Shown piece by piece: positions 13,131 through 23,459 of a DNA stretch of 64,000 bases. The stretch is from NCBI GenBank assembly GCA_029204225.1, contig CM055100.1:14512538-14576537 (forward strand). Reading direction: 5' to 3'. The translations under genes and the position numbers were made by a program. This stretch comes from Diphasiastrum complanatum (Eukaryota > Streptophyta > Lycopodiopsida > Lycopodiales > Lycopodiaceae). Each line of letters starts with the position of its first letter. Position 1 is the first letter of the stretch. Under the pieces are notes generated by a model. That model saw nothing but the letters and a program-made list of their open reading frames with translations. It was not told the DNA's origin and did not search any database.

Positions 13131-13560
13131 TGGTGGCATCTAGGAAGCAGTTTGCGCAAATTTCAACCACTTTGAAAACCAAGAAGGGTAAAAAGCGCGG
13201 TCCAGACCAAGCAAAATATTTTGACGAATTAGATCAAGCAGCATCGGAACCCAAGAAACCAAAGAGAAAAAGATTTAAGAAATCTCTGTCCTGGGAAAAG
13301 GCTAAGAAAGAGAACTTATATTTCGTCGACATATGATGAAATTTTGTCCAGATCGGAAGAAAAAGTCTGCCTACATAATTGAGATCTCAGGTGGCAATGG
13401 TAAGACTTTGGAAATTAACTTAACTGATTGTGAGTGTGAATGTTCTTTCAGTACTCCTTCTTTCTTGCCTAATGAAGTAGAGTCTACTTTTTATACAGTC
13501 ATATACATAGCTTTAAAGTCAACAAACTTTAAGTATAGAAAGCTTTGATCTAAACGTATC
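13131..13560 (+). pseudogene. Basic, zinc-knuckle-like retroelement segment
   Basis: The frame first gives a lysine/arginine-rich protein (KKPKRKRFKKSLSWEKAKKE) ending at a TGA at 13334. A second frame, overlapping by a few bases, reads HMMKFCPDRKKK and then LEINLTDCECECSFS. HxxxxC is the second half of a CCHC knuckle. The following Cys-rich linker resembles the one after the Gag knuckle at 32.4 kb on the minus strand, so this is probably a gag/protease junction of a related element. The parental family is uncertain. Confidence 0.45.
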
Positions 13561-15260
13561 AAACTTTTCTCTAACAAGTGGCTTAGTGAAAATATTAGCT
13601 AGTTGTTCGTTCGTACTACAATAAGCAGCATGAATTTCACGATTCAGCAACCTCTCACGTATAAAGTGATACTGAATCTCAATGTGTTTGGTTCTCACAT
13701 GGAACACTAGATTCTTTGCTAGTTGAATGCCACTCTAACTGTCGCTATGTATAGTCATGGGATTTTTTTGTTTCAAGCCAACTTCATCCAAGATTTGCCT
13801 CAACCAAATAGCTTCTTGTGCTGCGCTACACATTGTCTTATACTCTGTTTCTGTTGTAGATAAAGCAACTGTACTTTGCTTTTTACTAGACCAGAAAAAG
13901 CAACTGCCACAAAGCTAGAATACATACCATGTGGTGGATCTACAATCATCATAGTCACCTCTCCAATCTGCATCCACCTAGCCACATAACTCAGGTAAAC
14001 CCTCATGCTTCATGTAAACCAAGCCATAATCTGAAGTGCCTTTGACATAACACAAAATGCGTTTGGCTGCCTTCCAATGTGTTTCCCTAGGTGATGTCAT
14101 AAACTGACTTACAATACCAACAACATAGCATATATCTGATCTAGTCGTGGTAAGATAAATCAAGCTCCCTACTAACTGCCTATATAGCGTAGCATCAAAT
14201 GGCTATGACCTGGTTAAATAGGAGTGTTCGTTGGCTTGCAATTCTGCAACCTGAACCTGTGCAGCAACTCTTCGATATACTTCACCTATGTTAAACCCAC
14301 TTCATGTCCTTTTTGCCACGCCTCCACTCCAAGGCAATAATGCATTAGGCTGAGATCTGTCATTTCGAATTGTTCCATGAAGAGATTAGATGCATTTGGA
14401 GACAACTTGTATCTTTGAGATTCATCAAATAAGACATCCTTGCTAGCTTTTACTTTTCTTGAAATATGATCAAATATCCTATATCCTTTGCTATTTTCAC
14501 TATAGCCTACAAATATTCCTTTGAAGGAAGTTGCATCTTCTTTCCTTCTTGTTTCCAAAGGAATGTGGACATAACATATACATCCAAACACTTTAAAATC
14601 TTTTACATTGGGCTTATTGCCAAACAAAGCTTGAAATGGTGAGATCCCACCAATAGCATTACTAGAAAGCCTATTACATAAGTAATTAGCACAAGTTATG
14701 GCCTCCCCCCAAAAAGTGATGGATAGAGATGCATCAAGTCTTAAAGACTTTGCACATTCACAAAGACTCCTATTTTTCCTCTCTGCCACCCCATTTTTCT
14801 TGGGGAGTGTAAGGACAAGTGAGCTCTCTCTTAATGCCATGAGACTTAAACTTTACAAAAGCCTCATATACAAGGCTTTTCTTAGGCAATAATTCAATCC
14901 AAGTGTATCTAGTACAATCATCTATAAAGGTCACATACATTAAAGCACCTCCATTACTTTCATGATAAAAAACATGTACATCCGAATGGATAAGAGTCTA
15001 AAGGTGAGGTAGATCTTGTGAAAGATCTCTTGTAGGAATTCTTGTGTGACTTTGCAAAGCCACATGTCTCACACACTTTGCCACACTTCTTGAAATCTTT
15101 GGTAGGCCGAGAGCTAGCTCCTTTGATGCCATGGATTCCATTGATTGAAGATTAGGATGGCCCCGTAAGAGATTACTATTCATGTTACCTTTATAAGAAG
15201 GAGAATGATTCTTAACAGTCTTTCTATAAATACATCTCCTTCTCCATCATACAGTGTTGT
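13519..15260 (-). pseudogene. Copia pol remnant lacking the RT core
   Basis: In minus-strand order: the pre-integrase segment (GHPNLQSMESMASKELALGL near 15,150), integrase core and C-terminus (KKNGVAERKNRSLCECAKSL, then FVGYSENSKGYRIF), an abrupt jump near 14,380 into the far end of RT (EQFEMTDLSLMHYCLGVE), then RNase H and the pol end (FHVRTKHIEIQYHFIRERLL, IFTKPLVREKFDTFRSKL). The RT palm containing YVDD is missing. Several stops and frameshifts also break it. No LTR was identified downstream. It is a nonfunctional, internally deleted copy. Confidence 0.85.
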
Positions 15261-16042
15261 AGCATACAAAATCAATGCTTATCATAGAAAAATTGGTAAC
15301 CCTCTTTTGTTGTAATGATATTCCTAGCATATCAAGAGATTGTTAACCTATTTAAGTTCTTTAAAGTGCATGGAATTGTGCAAAGGGCTTCCACATTCAT
15401 AGATCGGAATGACATGGATTTGCCCTTATCCTACTATAAATGAATGGTTACAAACTCTTTCATTTTTTTCTTACATACAGGTATTGTGTTTTTGCTGCTT
15501 TCTAAGTCACGATCATGGTTTTGAATCATAGAACAGTAAGATAGCTTGCGGACTCTCGTATAGCATGAATTTGCTCAAGAAGTTACGTGAAATGTACATT
15601 ATCTATTTACGAATGTTGGTATGGCATGGATTTGCCCCAAACTTCAAGTACCGATTCAAGCTACTTATTTGTTTGCAATTCGCTATATATCTTATACAGC
15701 TTATTTTCTAATGCATAATGTTGTATTTATGATTAAAAGATAAGGACCAAAACCATCAAACTGATCAGTAGAGCAATCGTCTTGATATGGCATCAATATG
15801 GTTCCATTAGGAGAACTTTGGACTCAATATGGGCCCTTTAAAAATGTAGAGAGAAAACATCATTAGACTGCCCAACTTCAATTTCGGGCAGCCACTTCTG
15901 AGATAAACCAATGACACTAAAATTCAAAATGAAAAGGGTGGGAAACCCGAGGCCGTGTCCTCGCGCATGTCATCGTGTCGCGTCATGCCTCATGCGGAAG
16001 GCGGGTGGAGTGAGCACATGTGGAGGAGGAAAATAGATTGCT
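15261..16042. other. Unassigned spacer
   Basis: Moderately AT-rich sequence with no credible gene. It includes a small GC-rich block near 15,945-16,010 (CCGAGGCCGTGTCC..GCGTCATGCC) directly before the foldback element. Confidence 0.35.
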
Positions 16043-16882
16043 TCTAGTAAAAGAAGTATAGCATCTCTTTACACCATTACGTAGATAATGAAAAACTGCA
16101 CACTTTTTCTTTTTGGATCACTTCAATCCGACGCACGGTTAAAAGGTTATGACAATTTGAAGATTCATACCCTACTTGATATTGGAGCCAAGCGACCAAT
16201 GACCTGTTCACACTGAACATAATGCTATGGTCGTGTGGCTGAGATATTGTAGTATCTATTTACACAATTGCGTAGATCATGAAAAACTGCACACTTTTTT
16301 TTTTTTTGATCACTTCAATCCGACACACGGCTAAAAAGTTATGGCCATCTGAAGATTCATACCCTCCTTGATATCGGAGCCGAGCGACCCATGGCCTCTT
16401 CTCACTGAACATAATGCTCTGGTCGCCAGCTCCGATATCGCAGCCACGCGACCCATGGCCTCTTCTCATTGAACATAATGCTCTGGTTGCGTGGCTGCGA
16501 TATCGAAGCTGCGCGACCAGAGCATTATGTTCAGTGGGTCGCTCGGCTCTGATATCAAGGAGGGTATGAATCTTCAAATGGCCATAACTTTTCAACCGTG
16601 TATCGGATTGAAGTGATCCAAAAAGAAAAAGTATGCAGTTTTTCATGATGTACGCAATCGTGTAAATAGATGCTACAATATCTCAGCCGCACGACCAGAG
16701 CATTATGTTCAGTGTGAACATATCATTGGTCGCTCGGCTCCGATATCAGGTAGGGTATGAATTTTCAAACTGCCATAACTTTTTAACCGTGCATCAGATT
16801 GAAGTGATCCAAAAAGAAAAAGTGTGCAGTTTTTCATGATCTACGTAATGGTGTAAAGAGATGCTACACTTCTTTTACTAGA
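16043..16882. mobile_element. 840-bp foldback (palindromic) element
   Basis: The left end TCTAGTAAAAGAAGTATAGC mirrors the right end, which reads in reverse complement as TCTAGTAAAAGAAGTGTAGC. The two arms of about 400 bp remain complementary inward with scattered mismatches and small indels. Each arm holds two head-to-tail units of about 200 bp, so the layout is two forward units then two reverse units. Units share ATGAAAAACTGCACAC, GATCACTTCAATCCGA and GAACATAATGCT. A smaller hairpin sits near the centre (about 16,450-16,500). No transposase is encoded. An open frame runs through the palindrome but looks like a by-product. A MITE, foldback or MULE-like element is most likely; no clear target duplication was found. 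Confidence 0.8.
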
Positions 16883-17285
16883 GGCATTCTATCATGTTGC
16901 ATAGTTTTATTAATGGAACAGATCGTGCTACTTGTGACGCTGCTCGACCTGAAGATAACCCACTTTAACAACTGTCAACAAAATCTCCACATTCTAGTAG
17001 GCTTCTATAATGATTGAATTTAGAGAATTAGTCGCATCGATCATGGACTGGTTGAGGGGTCATGTAAAATCAATAGTTGTGCCCCAACCATATTGAAAAT
17101 TGATGACTAGCCAGTTATAGGCCCTGACGCTGGGAGTCTTGAGCGTTGACCATGCTCTTCGTCTGGGCATCAGATGATATATAGGATTCCTCTACTCTCC
17201 TAAATCCTATTTTAATCTACCTCCATTCATGCTGCTGTATTTTACTTACGTTGTTGCACAGTCTGCATATTTACACATAAAATAA

Positions 17286-17402
17286 GACAGACGAAAAATG
17301 CGACTGTCTGCATAAATACAAGTAAATTTCCACAGACGAAAAAGACGACACTGTGTTTTTACACATGATTTGTGACAGGCGAAAAAGGCGACACTGTCCT
17401 AC
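17286..17402. repeat. Three imperfect short repeats
   Basis: ACAGACGAAAAATGCGACTGT, ACAGACGAAAAAGACGACACTGT and ACAGGCGAAAAAGGCGACACTGT occur in succession, spaced by about 50 bases. Function is unknown. Confidence 0.6.
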
Positions 17403-17484
17403 AAAATGCCAAAAGTGCCCTAATGGAAAAGCGAAGGTACCCTATAAATCAAATTTCAAGGCATTTGTCAGAGTGTCGCATTTT

Positions 17485-17823
17485 TCACATCTTCACCAAC
17501 GTCCATTTTAGTGAAGGCTGATGTCGCGGCCTTCTCACACTCATCCCATGCAACTATGCAATCAGATTTGACAACGACAACAGCCACCCACAATCTCCCA
17601 CAGACAGCACATCCACTCTTGTACTTTCTTCATCTGCACACTTGTAAAAATTATGTATATATTGAATACCATCTACATATTCAATAACAAGAAAACAATT
17701 GTGTGAAAAATATAACATGTATCAAAAGCTTATTAGAGATAGACAAAGTAGATGCTTTTGCGCATCGATTCTTTGTATTGTCAGTAATAGGTTTATTCTT
17801 TTTTACAGATTGAATTAGTTTTG
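17485..17823 (-). repeat. Left arm of an inverted duplication
   Basis: Read on the minus strand this closely matches 20581-20892 on the plus strand. Both copies start CAATCTGTAAAAAA and pass through TATTACTGACAATACAA and GTTATTGAATA. Both reach a polypyrimidine-poor CAG boundary and then GGGTGGCTGTTGTCGTTGTC. Similarity fades near 17,485. The arms enclose two copia elements. The right arm continues into an open reading frame; the left copy is broken by an in-frame TAG and small indels. Confidence 0.8.
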
Positions 17824-18169
17824 TGAAGCATGCGGTTTTGTCCGCTACTGTCTTGTGCTCACCTGCATTATTGACCTGTATATTTGCTATACTTAATCTG
17901 ATACAGCTCTGTTTGTTCTGCGTTCATATTTGTGTCAATTTTGCAATGCTTTTCTACATTCTGTCTGACTCTCTTATTGCTTAATTTGGTATTTTGTTCT
18001 TAGTGAATTACTATTAGTCTAGCTATTCGCGACTAACATTTAGTCTTGTCTTTCGTGACTAATTCGCGACTGACAATCAGTCCAGCTGTTCGCGACAAAT
18101 TATCATTCTGATGTCTTCATGCTTAATGTTTGGCTACGTAATCAGATCGAACATGATTTCTATCACTAA

Positions 18170-18390
18170 TGTTATGTTCGAATCTGATAGGTGTAGTCAT
18201 GTCTAGGAAAAGTCTGATAGGTGTAGTCATGCCTAGGGAAACAGTGAGATAGGTGTAGTCTGATAGGTGTAGTCATGCCTAGGGAAAGAGTGAGATAGCC
18301 CATTCCGCTGCGCATGAACACTTTCCATTCATGCTCGTTTCTTTTCGAGCTATTTTTGTTTTCTCTCTCACACACTCTCTTTTCCCAACA
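18170..18390 (+). mobile_element. Copia 5' LTR, 221 bp, with repeats in its 5' half
   Basis: Begins TGTTATG and ends CCCAACA (TGTT/AACA inverted ends), directly followed by a PBS-like sequence. From 18183 to 18289 it holds three full and one partial copy of a roughly 29-bp unit, CTGATAGGTGTAGTCATG plus CTAGGGAAA. Such tandem units in U3 are common LTR enhancers by analogy. Confidence 0.75.
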
Positions 18391-18403
18391 TGTTATTAGA
18401 GCC
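18391..18403 (+). promoter_or_regulatory. Degenerate copia primer-binding site
   Basis: TGTTATTAGAGCC differs from the consensus TGGTATCAGAGCC at two positions and lies exactly at the LTR end. Confidence 0.65.
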
Positions 18404-18546
18404 ATTTTCCGTAGCTTGATAGGCTTCCACAGTAACAAGACTCTACTAGCCGATAGAGTAATTGTCTTTTTGTTCTATAATTCGGTACCAGATTTTCATA
18501 CTTAGGTCACTAATAGTTTTTCCTATTACCTAGACTAATCTTCCAC

Positions 18547-19869
18547 ATGGATTCCCAAAAGAAAGCCGGTTCTACCATGGACAAGCTTGATGGAGCCAAT
18601 TACCATCTGTGAAAATTTTAGACGAAAACAGTGCTAATGGCTAAAGAATTGTATGACGTGGTTACAGATGTAGAAGAGAAACCCGAAACAGAAATTGCAA
18701 CAATTACCAGATGGAAGCCAAAGAATGGAAAGGCTTTTGCGCTTATCATCCTCAACATTTTGGATACTCAGATCGGCCATGTATCCGAAGCCCAGACATC
18801 CAAAGAAGTCTGGGACATCTTGAGCACACTATACGAAGTGCGAGATATAGCTTCCAAGCTACATCTCATGAAAAAATTTTACTCCCTCAAGATGGCGAAT
18901 GGTGATTCCCTGCATAATCACATCAACCAATTCAAGAACCTACTGAAGCAAATGGCCGCTGTCAGATCTGTCATAGATGATCAAGACGCAGTGATGCAAC
19001 TGCTTACAAGCTTGCCAAGCTCATACGACAGCTGGGTGATGATCATCACGACACATCCAAAACTGACACTTTCAAGAGTCATTACAATCTTGGTGTACAA
19101 AAACACGCGGAGGAACGAAGCCTCAAGTTCTTCAGCTAATTCTCACGCCTTGTACACCAACAAGAGCACGACTAAGCAGAAGAAGAAGAAAGGCCCGAAG
19201 CAATCAAAGCAAGACCAAAAACTAGCACAGCACAAAGAACAATCGAATTTGCAGATAGAGAAAAAGCTATTCTGCAAATCCTGCAAACGAAACAACCACA
19301 AGATTCAAGACTGTCGGATACTACAAGCAAAGAACAACAGCAAGGGACAGTCGAATCAAGTGGCCAATGTAGTTACAGAAGCTCCACAGCCCATTCAAGA
19401 AGTAGATCATGACACCTTCATGACCAGCCATCAAGGAGCATCCAGCAACAGTTCTTGGTTTCTGGATTCCGGTGTCACTCAGCATATGACTAGCCTCATC
19501 GGCTGTTTTGAGTCCTATACACCTTATAGTACCAACAAATATGTTCACCTTGGCGATAATAGCATACAAGCTATTAAAGGTGAAGGTACTATGAGATTGA
19601 GTTTTGCAAATGGTCAATCTAAGCTACTTTCTAAAGTCATGTATGTACCCAATTTATCTATGAATCTGATCTCTGTAAGCAAAATCATAGATCTAGGACA
19701 TAGAATAGAATTTGAGTGTGATCAGTGCAAAATAGTTGATAGAACAAGCAAAATCCTAACACTCCAAAAGATGCATGGATACTTGTATAGATTAGGTCAT
19801 TACTTTTCTGCCTCTAGTCAGGCGTTCAGTACTTCTATTCATGCAAATAAAAATTTACTTTGGCATTAT
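18547..19869 (+). pseudogene. Copia Gag-protease, interrupted by a second copia
   Basis: The Gag start is at ATG 18547 (MDSQKKAGSTMDKLDGANY). Stops at 18610 (TGA, expected Trp) and 18619 (TAG) follow. From 18631 a continuous frame carries the UBN2 Gag domain (KEVWDILSTLYEVRDIASKL), a basic linker and a knuckle (CKSCKRNNHKIQDC, last His kept). The aspartic protease motif WFLDSGVTQHM follows near codon 275, where DSGA is usual. The end of the protease region is LSMNLISVSKIIDLGH. The frame stops abruptly inside the pre-integrase segment at NLLWHY, exactly where the next LTR begins. Gag builds the particle and the protease processes it; this copy lacks integrase and RT. Confidence 0.85.
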
Positions 19870-20353
19870 TGTCAGAAATGGTGAACTCTTGCAACTTTGT
19901 CGCAGCACGAACAAAACACGAAGGTCGAATGAGAACAATTCGCGACAGTCAACGTGTCCTTGACTTGAAGCACGAACGATTCGCGAATCAATCGCGAATC
20001 GTAAACACACCTCCAGGACCGCAAAGCACAAAATGGACGCAAAACGAAAACTACAAAAAGAACAAAAATACACAAAGAGAAATCTTACATGCTGCCAGCT
20101 GGTTGCTCAACGGGCTTCATGCCCAGCTGAAATAAATAGCAACGACGGAGACTAACTAACTAGTTGATTAGCGTTAACTAGTCTTGTGATTCTACGTTTA
20201 GTTATCTTGTAAACTCCACACAGTGGAGGTATAAACGATCCTCTTTGGATCATAACTGTAAGAAGAGAGATAGTGAGTACAGAGATCTATAAGAACAGAG
20301 AGAGACATAGCGAATAGAGCAAGAACACGAAACAGGAAAAAGCTTCCGCGACA
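19870..20353 (+). mobile_element. Nested copia 5' LTR, 484 bp
   Basis: Begins TGTCAG and ends GCGACA, giving TGTC/GACA inverted ends. It starts inside the pre-integrase codons of the copia at 18170 and is followed directly by a PBS, so it is a younger insertion. It contains a TATA-like GTATAAACG near 20,231. Repeated TTCGCGA-type motifs are shared with sequence near 18,030. Confidence 0.8.
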
Positions 20354-20366
20354 TGGTATCAGAGTC
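20354..20366 (+). promoter_or_regulatory. Copia primer-binding site
   Basis: TGGTATCAGAGTC has one mismatch to the copia consensus and lies immediately after the LTR end. Confidence 0.85.
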
Positions 20367-20418
20367 TACAGGTTATCACTACTAATATCTCAGCAGTGAT
20401 TCTTCCAGACAACACAAT

Positions 20419-20580
20419 ATGGCTACGACAATCCAGACCAAAGCAGCAATCAGTCTTGATGGTGCAAATTACAGAATCTGAAAATTCAAAATCAAAACAC
20501 TCCTGAAGGGCGAAGGCATCTAGTCGGTGACCGAGCTCTCAGAGGTGCAACCTCCAGAGGGAGACTTGAGGAGAGCTGAT
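20419..20580 (+). pseudogene. Nested copia Gag start, truncated
   Basis: From ATG 20419 the frame reads TIQTKAAISLDGANYRI, a TGA at 20479, KFKIKTLLKGEGI, a TAG at 20521, then SVTELSEVQPPEGDL. Both stops fall where copia Gag normally has Trp. Similarity ends at about 20,580, where the inverted-duplication arm starts, so the element keeps only LTR, PBS and the first roughly 55 Gag residues. Confidence 0.8.
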
Positions 20581-20892
20581 CCAATCTGTAAAAAATAATA
20601 AACCTATTACTGACAATACAACGAATCGATGCTCGAAAGCATCTACTTCGTCTATCTCTGATAAGCTTCTGATACATGCTATATTTTTCACACAATTATT
20701 TTCTTGTTATTGAATACGTGGATGGTATTCAATATATACATAATTTTTACATGTGTGCAGATGAAGAATGTGTTGGGAGATCGCGGGTGGCTGTTGTCGT
20801 TGTCAAATCTGATTGCACAGTTGCATGGGATGAGCATGAGAAGGCCTTGACATTAGCCTTCGCTGAAATGAACGTTGGTGAAGATGCAAAGC
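20581..20892 (+). repeat. Right arm of an inverted duplication
   Basis: Reverse-complement partner of 17485-17823. It begins at the same CAATCTGTAAAAAA boundary. The arm contains the start of the coding-like frame described next. Confidence 0.8.
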
Positions 20893-21168
20893 ACAAAAAA
20901 CTAATTCTAGATTGAATAGCAAAATCTAGTACAGAATTTAATGACTTCATCACAATCTAGCATGCTAAGAATCAAAGAATGATAGCTTTGATTACAAGAG
21001 AGCAAAAGTACAAGAATTTAGTGTATGAGCATAAGCCTCAACACGAGTTAGAGAGAGAGATATATATTCAAGCAAATGATGGTGTAGATCCAAAATGGCA
21101 TGGAATAGCTTCAAAGCTTGGTTCTTCATCAAAGATTATGAGAATAGCTACACATATTTATGGAGTTT
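20761..21168 (+). pseudogene. Unrecognised coding-like sequence
   Basis: A possible splice acceptor (TGTGTGCAG, ending near 20,760) is followed by a frame reading VGRSRVAVVVVKSDCTVAWD, then AFAEMNVGEDAKHKKLILD and a TGA at 20,913. The same frame continues after the stop with STEFNDFITI, a TAG, QRMIALITREQKYKNLVYEH and ANDGVDPKWHGIASKLG, ending at a TGA near 21,168. The persistent frame through two stops suggests a decayed gene. I do not recognise the family. Part of it is duplicated in inverted orientation at 17.5 kb. Confidence 0.4.
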
Positions 21169-21170
21169 GA

Positions 21171-22990
21171 GGTAGCTCAAGGTAGAACCACATCCATCCA
21201 CCTTTCATCCACATCTAAAGAGAAAACTAGAGTCCAAGTGACATTTGTCACATCTCATGCATGCATTTCTACCTACTTTTACCAAGTGTCATTTTTCTAA
21301 CTAGAATTGTACAAATCATCGTGCATGTGTCCATTTCACTTTGTGCATGTCTTGCATGTCACTATGGATCACTTACAACAATTGCATGTAATATGCCACG
21401 AGTTTCTACAAGCATATTAATGCCATTTCTAAGTCTACAATCTATATGCAAGTTGTATTCTACCAACTAGACTTGAGAATCCCATATAGCTCAAGTTCCT
21501 TCTAGGCCAAATTTGGCATTTACATTATGAAACAACATACTTGCATAGAAAAAAGTTTGTATCAAGCCTAAAGTCAAGATAGATGATTTTTCATTTTCAA
21601 CAATGTGGATTATTCTTTTTCGCCAGGCGTAATGGACTATACCTGGGCAGATTGGAAAACCCCATGAGACAAGCATAACTTTTTAATTCTTTGGAATAAG
21701 GTAGACATTGATCACTAGGGTTGCCTCTGCTGGGCAATTCTACAAGGCGTATTTTTGTTCATTCCTTTTGGTAGCGTAGAATTGTATATAGGTTGTATAT
21801 TAATGTATGCCTTAAATTATTTAAAGCAAAAAGAGATGGACTCTTTTTATTATCATGAGAGGCAAATCGATTATTGGTAGTATCATTGCCAATTCAATCT
21901 CTTTAAGCCAAAAGAAGAATGCAATTTTGCGTTGTTCGAAAGAGACAATCTTTTGCAAGACATTGATGTGTCCTACCCAGAATTATTGGAGTTTATATAT
22001 TGACTAGGAGGATAACAATCACTTGCATTTTGAGAACACGGCTTGCAACCTCAGGGATAAGAGTCTACAAAGATCGTAGAAAATTCGTTACCTATTTGGT
22101 GAACAAACTCGGCAATTTTATTGCCAAAGTGCTCGAAGCTATGCAAAGTCTGTACCTCGACGGTTGTTTTCTGAAGATCAATACGGAGCTATTTATGACT
22201 GAACACTTTTATGGATCAGATTAGCTAAGTTCGGCAATCGAATTATTGGGCAATATCACAAGGCCAAGCAGCTAAAGATCGATATCGAAAAGTTTGATTC
22301 TGGATTTCGATCTTTTGTTCCAAACTTCAAGTCTTCCCTCTTTTTTGTGTTGTTTTGTAGCATAAGTATATACAAGTTTTCAAGATGCTCATTACTGAAT
22401 GGATTTGAGCTTGAGCATTGAATCCAACACATATGCGTCTCTTGACAACCGGTATGTCGATTCTTATTTATATTTACTTAACTGATTCTTAACCAATTAG
22501 AAAATTACATGTGTACAAATCTGGTGACATCCTAGTCACACGACATTTTTCCAATGAGAAACAAGCACGTGGAAGGTAGCAATATTGACATGAGGTGCGA
22601 ATAATCTGAATCATCAGAAATATTCTCTTTTAGAGAAGAAGTCCTCCTTGTCTGCTTTCTCCTATCCATGGACATGTACTATGGGAGAGCGGACTTGTGC
22701 GTGACGACTAGGATGAGCAGGGAATGATGATAGAGCACTCGCAGAAGACCGATATGTATGGACAAAATGTACGGTATATCGGGCCTGTGCGAGCTGATTA
22801 CAAGAGAGATAGATTAGTATTGAAGAAAGATGCACAAGTGCGATACAAGGAGACACGTAGGCAGATGTATCAGACCTGTGTGCATGGAAGGCGCTTGGAA
22901 GAATATCGATTGTGAAGGATGCGCACAAGTGCGATATGCGGAGCAAAAAAAAAAGTGAAAAAAATTCATCGAAGTTTGTGATTTTATATG
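21171..22990. other. Region without recognised genes
   Basis: Frames are up to 94 codons, with no domain and no consistent codon bias. From about 22,690 GTGCGA and CACGTG-like words become frequent, leading into the G-box cluster at 22,999. A single CACGTG lies near 22,567. Confidence 0.35.
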
Positions 22991-22998
22991 GCAGTTCG

Positions 22999-23199
22999 CA
23001 CGTGCGAAAGGAAGTCCTGTCACACGTGTGGGACTTGTGCGGTCCAATGCGAGAGCGACACGTGTCACACTATCAATTTACACGTGTGAAATTTGTATGA
23101 ACGAATGTGCGAGCGACACGTGTTGTCAAAAAAATGAATGAACACGAGACACGTGTACAGTTGTCATTTCACACGTGTCCAGGTGTCACCTCACACGTG
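22999..23199. promoter_or_regulatory. Cluster of eight CACGTG (G-box) palindromes
   Basis: CACGTG starts at 22999, 23023, 23059, 23081, 23117, 23150, 23172 and 23194. Chance expectation for a fixed 6-mer is about one per 4 kb. Successive spacings are 24, 36, 22, 36, 33, 22 and 22 bases, close to two or three helical turns. Plant bZIP and bHLH factors bind CACGTG. The cluster lies about 260 bases upstream of the coding fragment at 23460 and could be its promoter region, which is inference. Confidence 0.6.
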
Positions 23200-23459
23200 C
23201 TAGTTCGTGTAGTCCAATTGAAAGTAGACACGCGTTCTTTGATATATACTTAGTAAGCATGTTTTCTCCATAGGTTCATTCCAGTACATGTATTATACTG
23301 ATCTTTTCATTTCTTTCCAGCTTTCAGACATAGATTAAATAGAATGTTCACCAAATTGTTTGATCTTTTCAAAAGCAGTTCAATGTGTCCTTATTGCAAC
23401 AAGAAATGTTGTTTGGTAGAATATCAGAGTGTGGTTTCGTACTTTTTATTCTAGTTCAG

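Noticed and set aside
14698-14892. 64-codon plus-strand frame
   Set aside because: Antisense shadow of the copia integrase on the minus strand.
16260-16646. 128-codon minus-strand frame across the foldback element
   Set aside because: It runs through both palindrome arms and its repeats mirror the DNA repeats. No start context, domain or codon bias supports a protein.
18610-20523. Stop codons read as recoded tryptophan
   Set aside because: TGA and TAG replace Trp only in some copies and occur with frameshifts. The host genes use normal codons, so mutation decay explains them better than an altered code.
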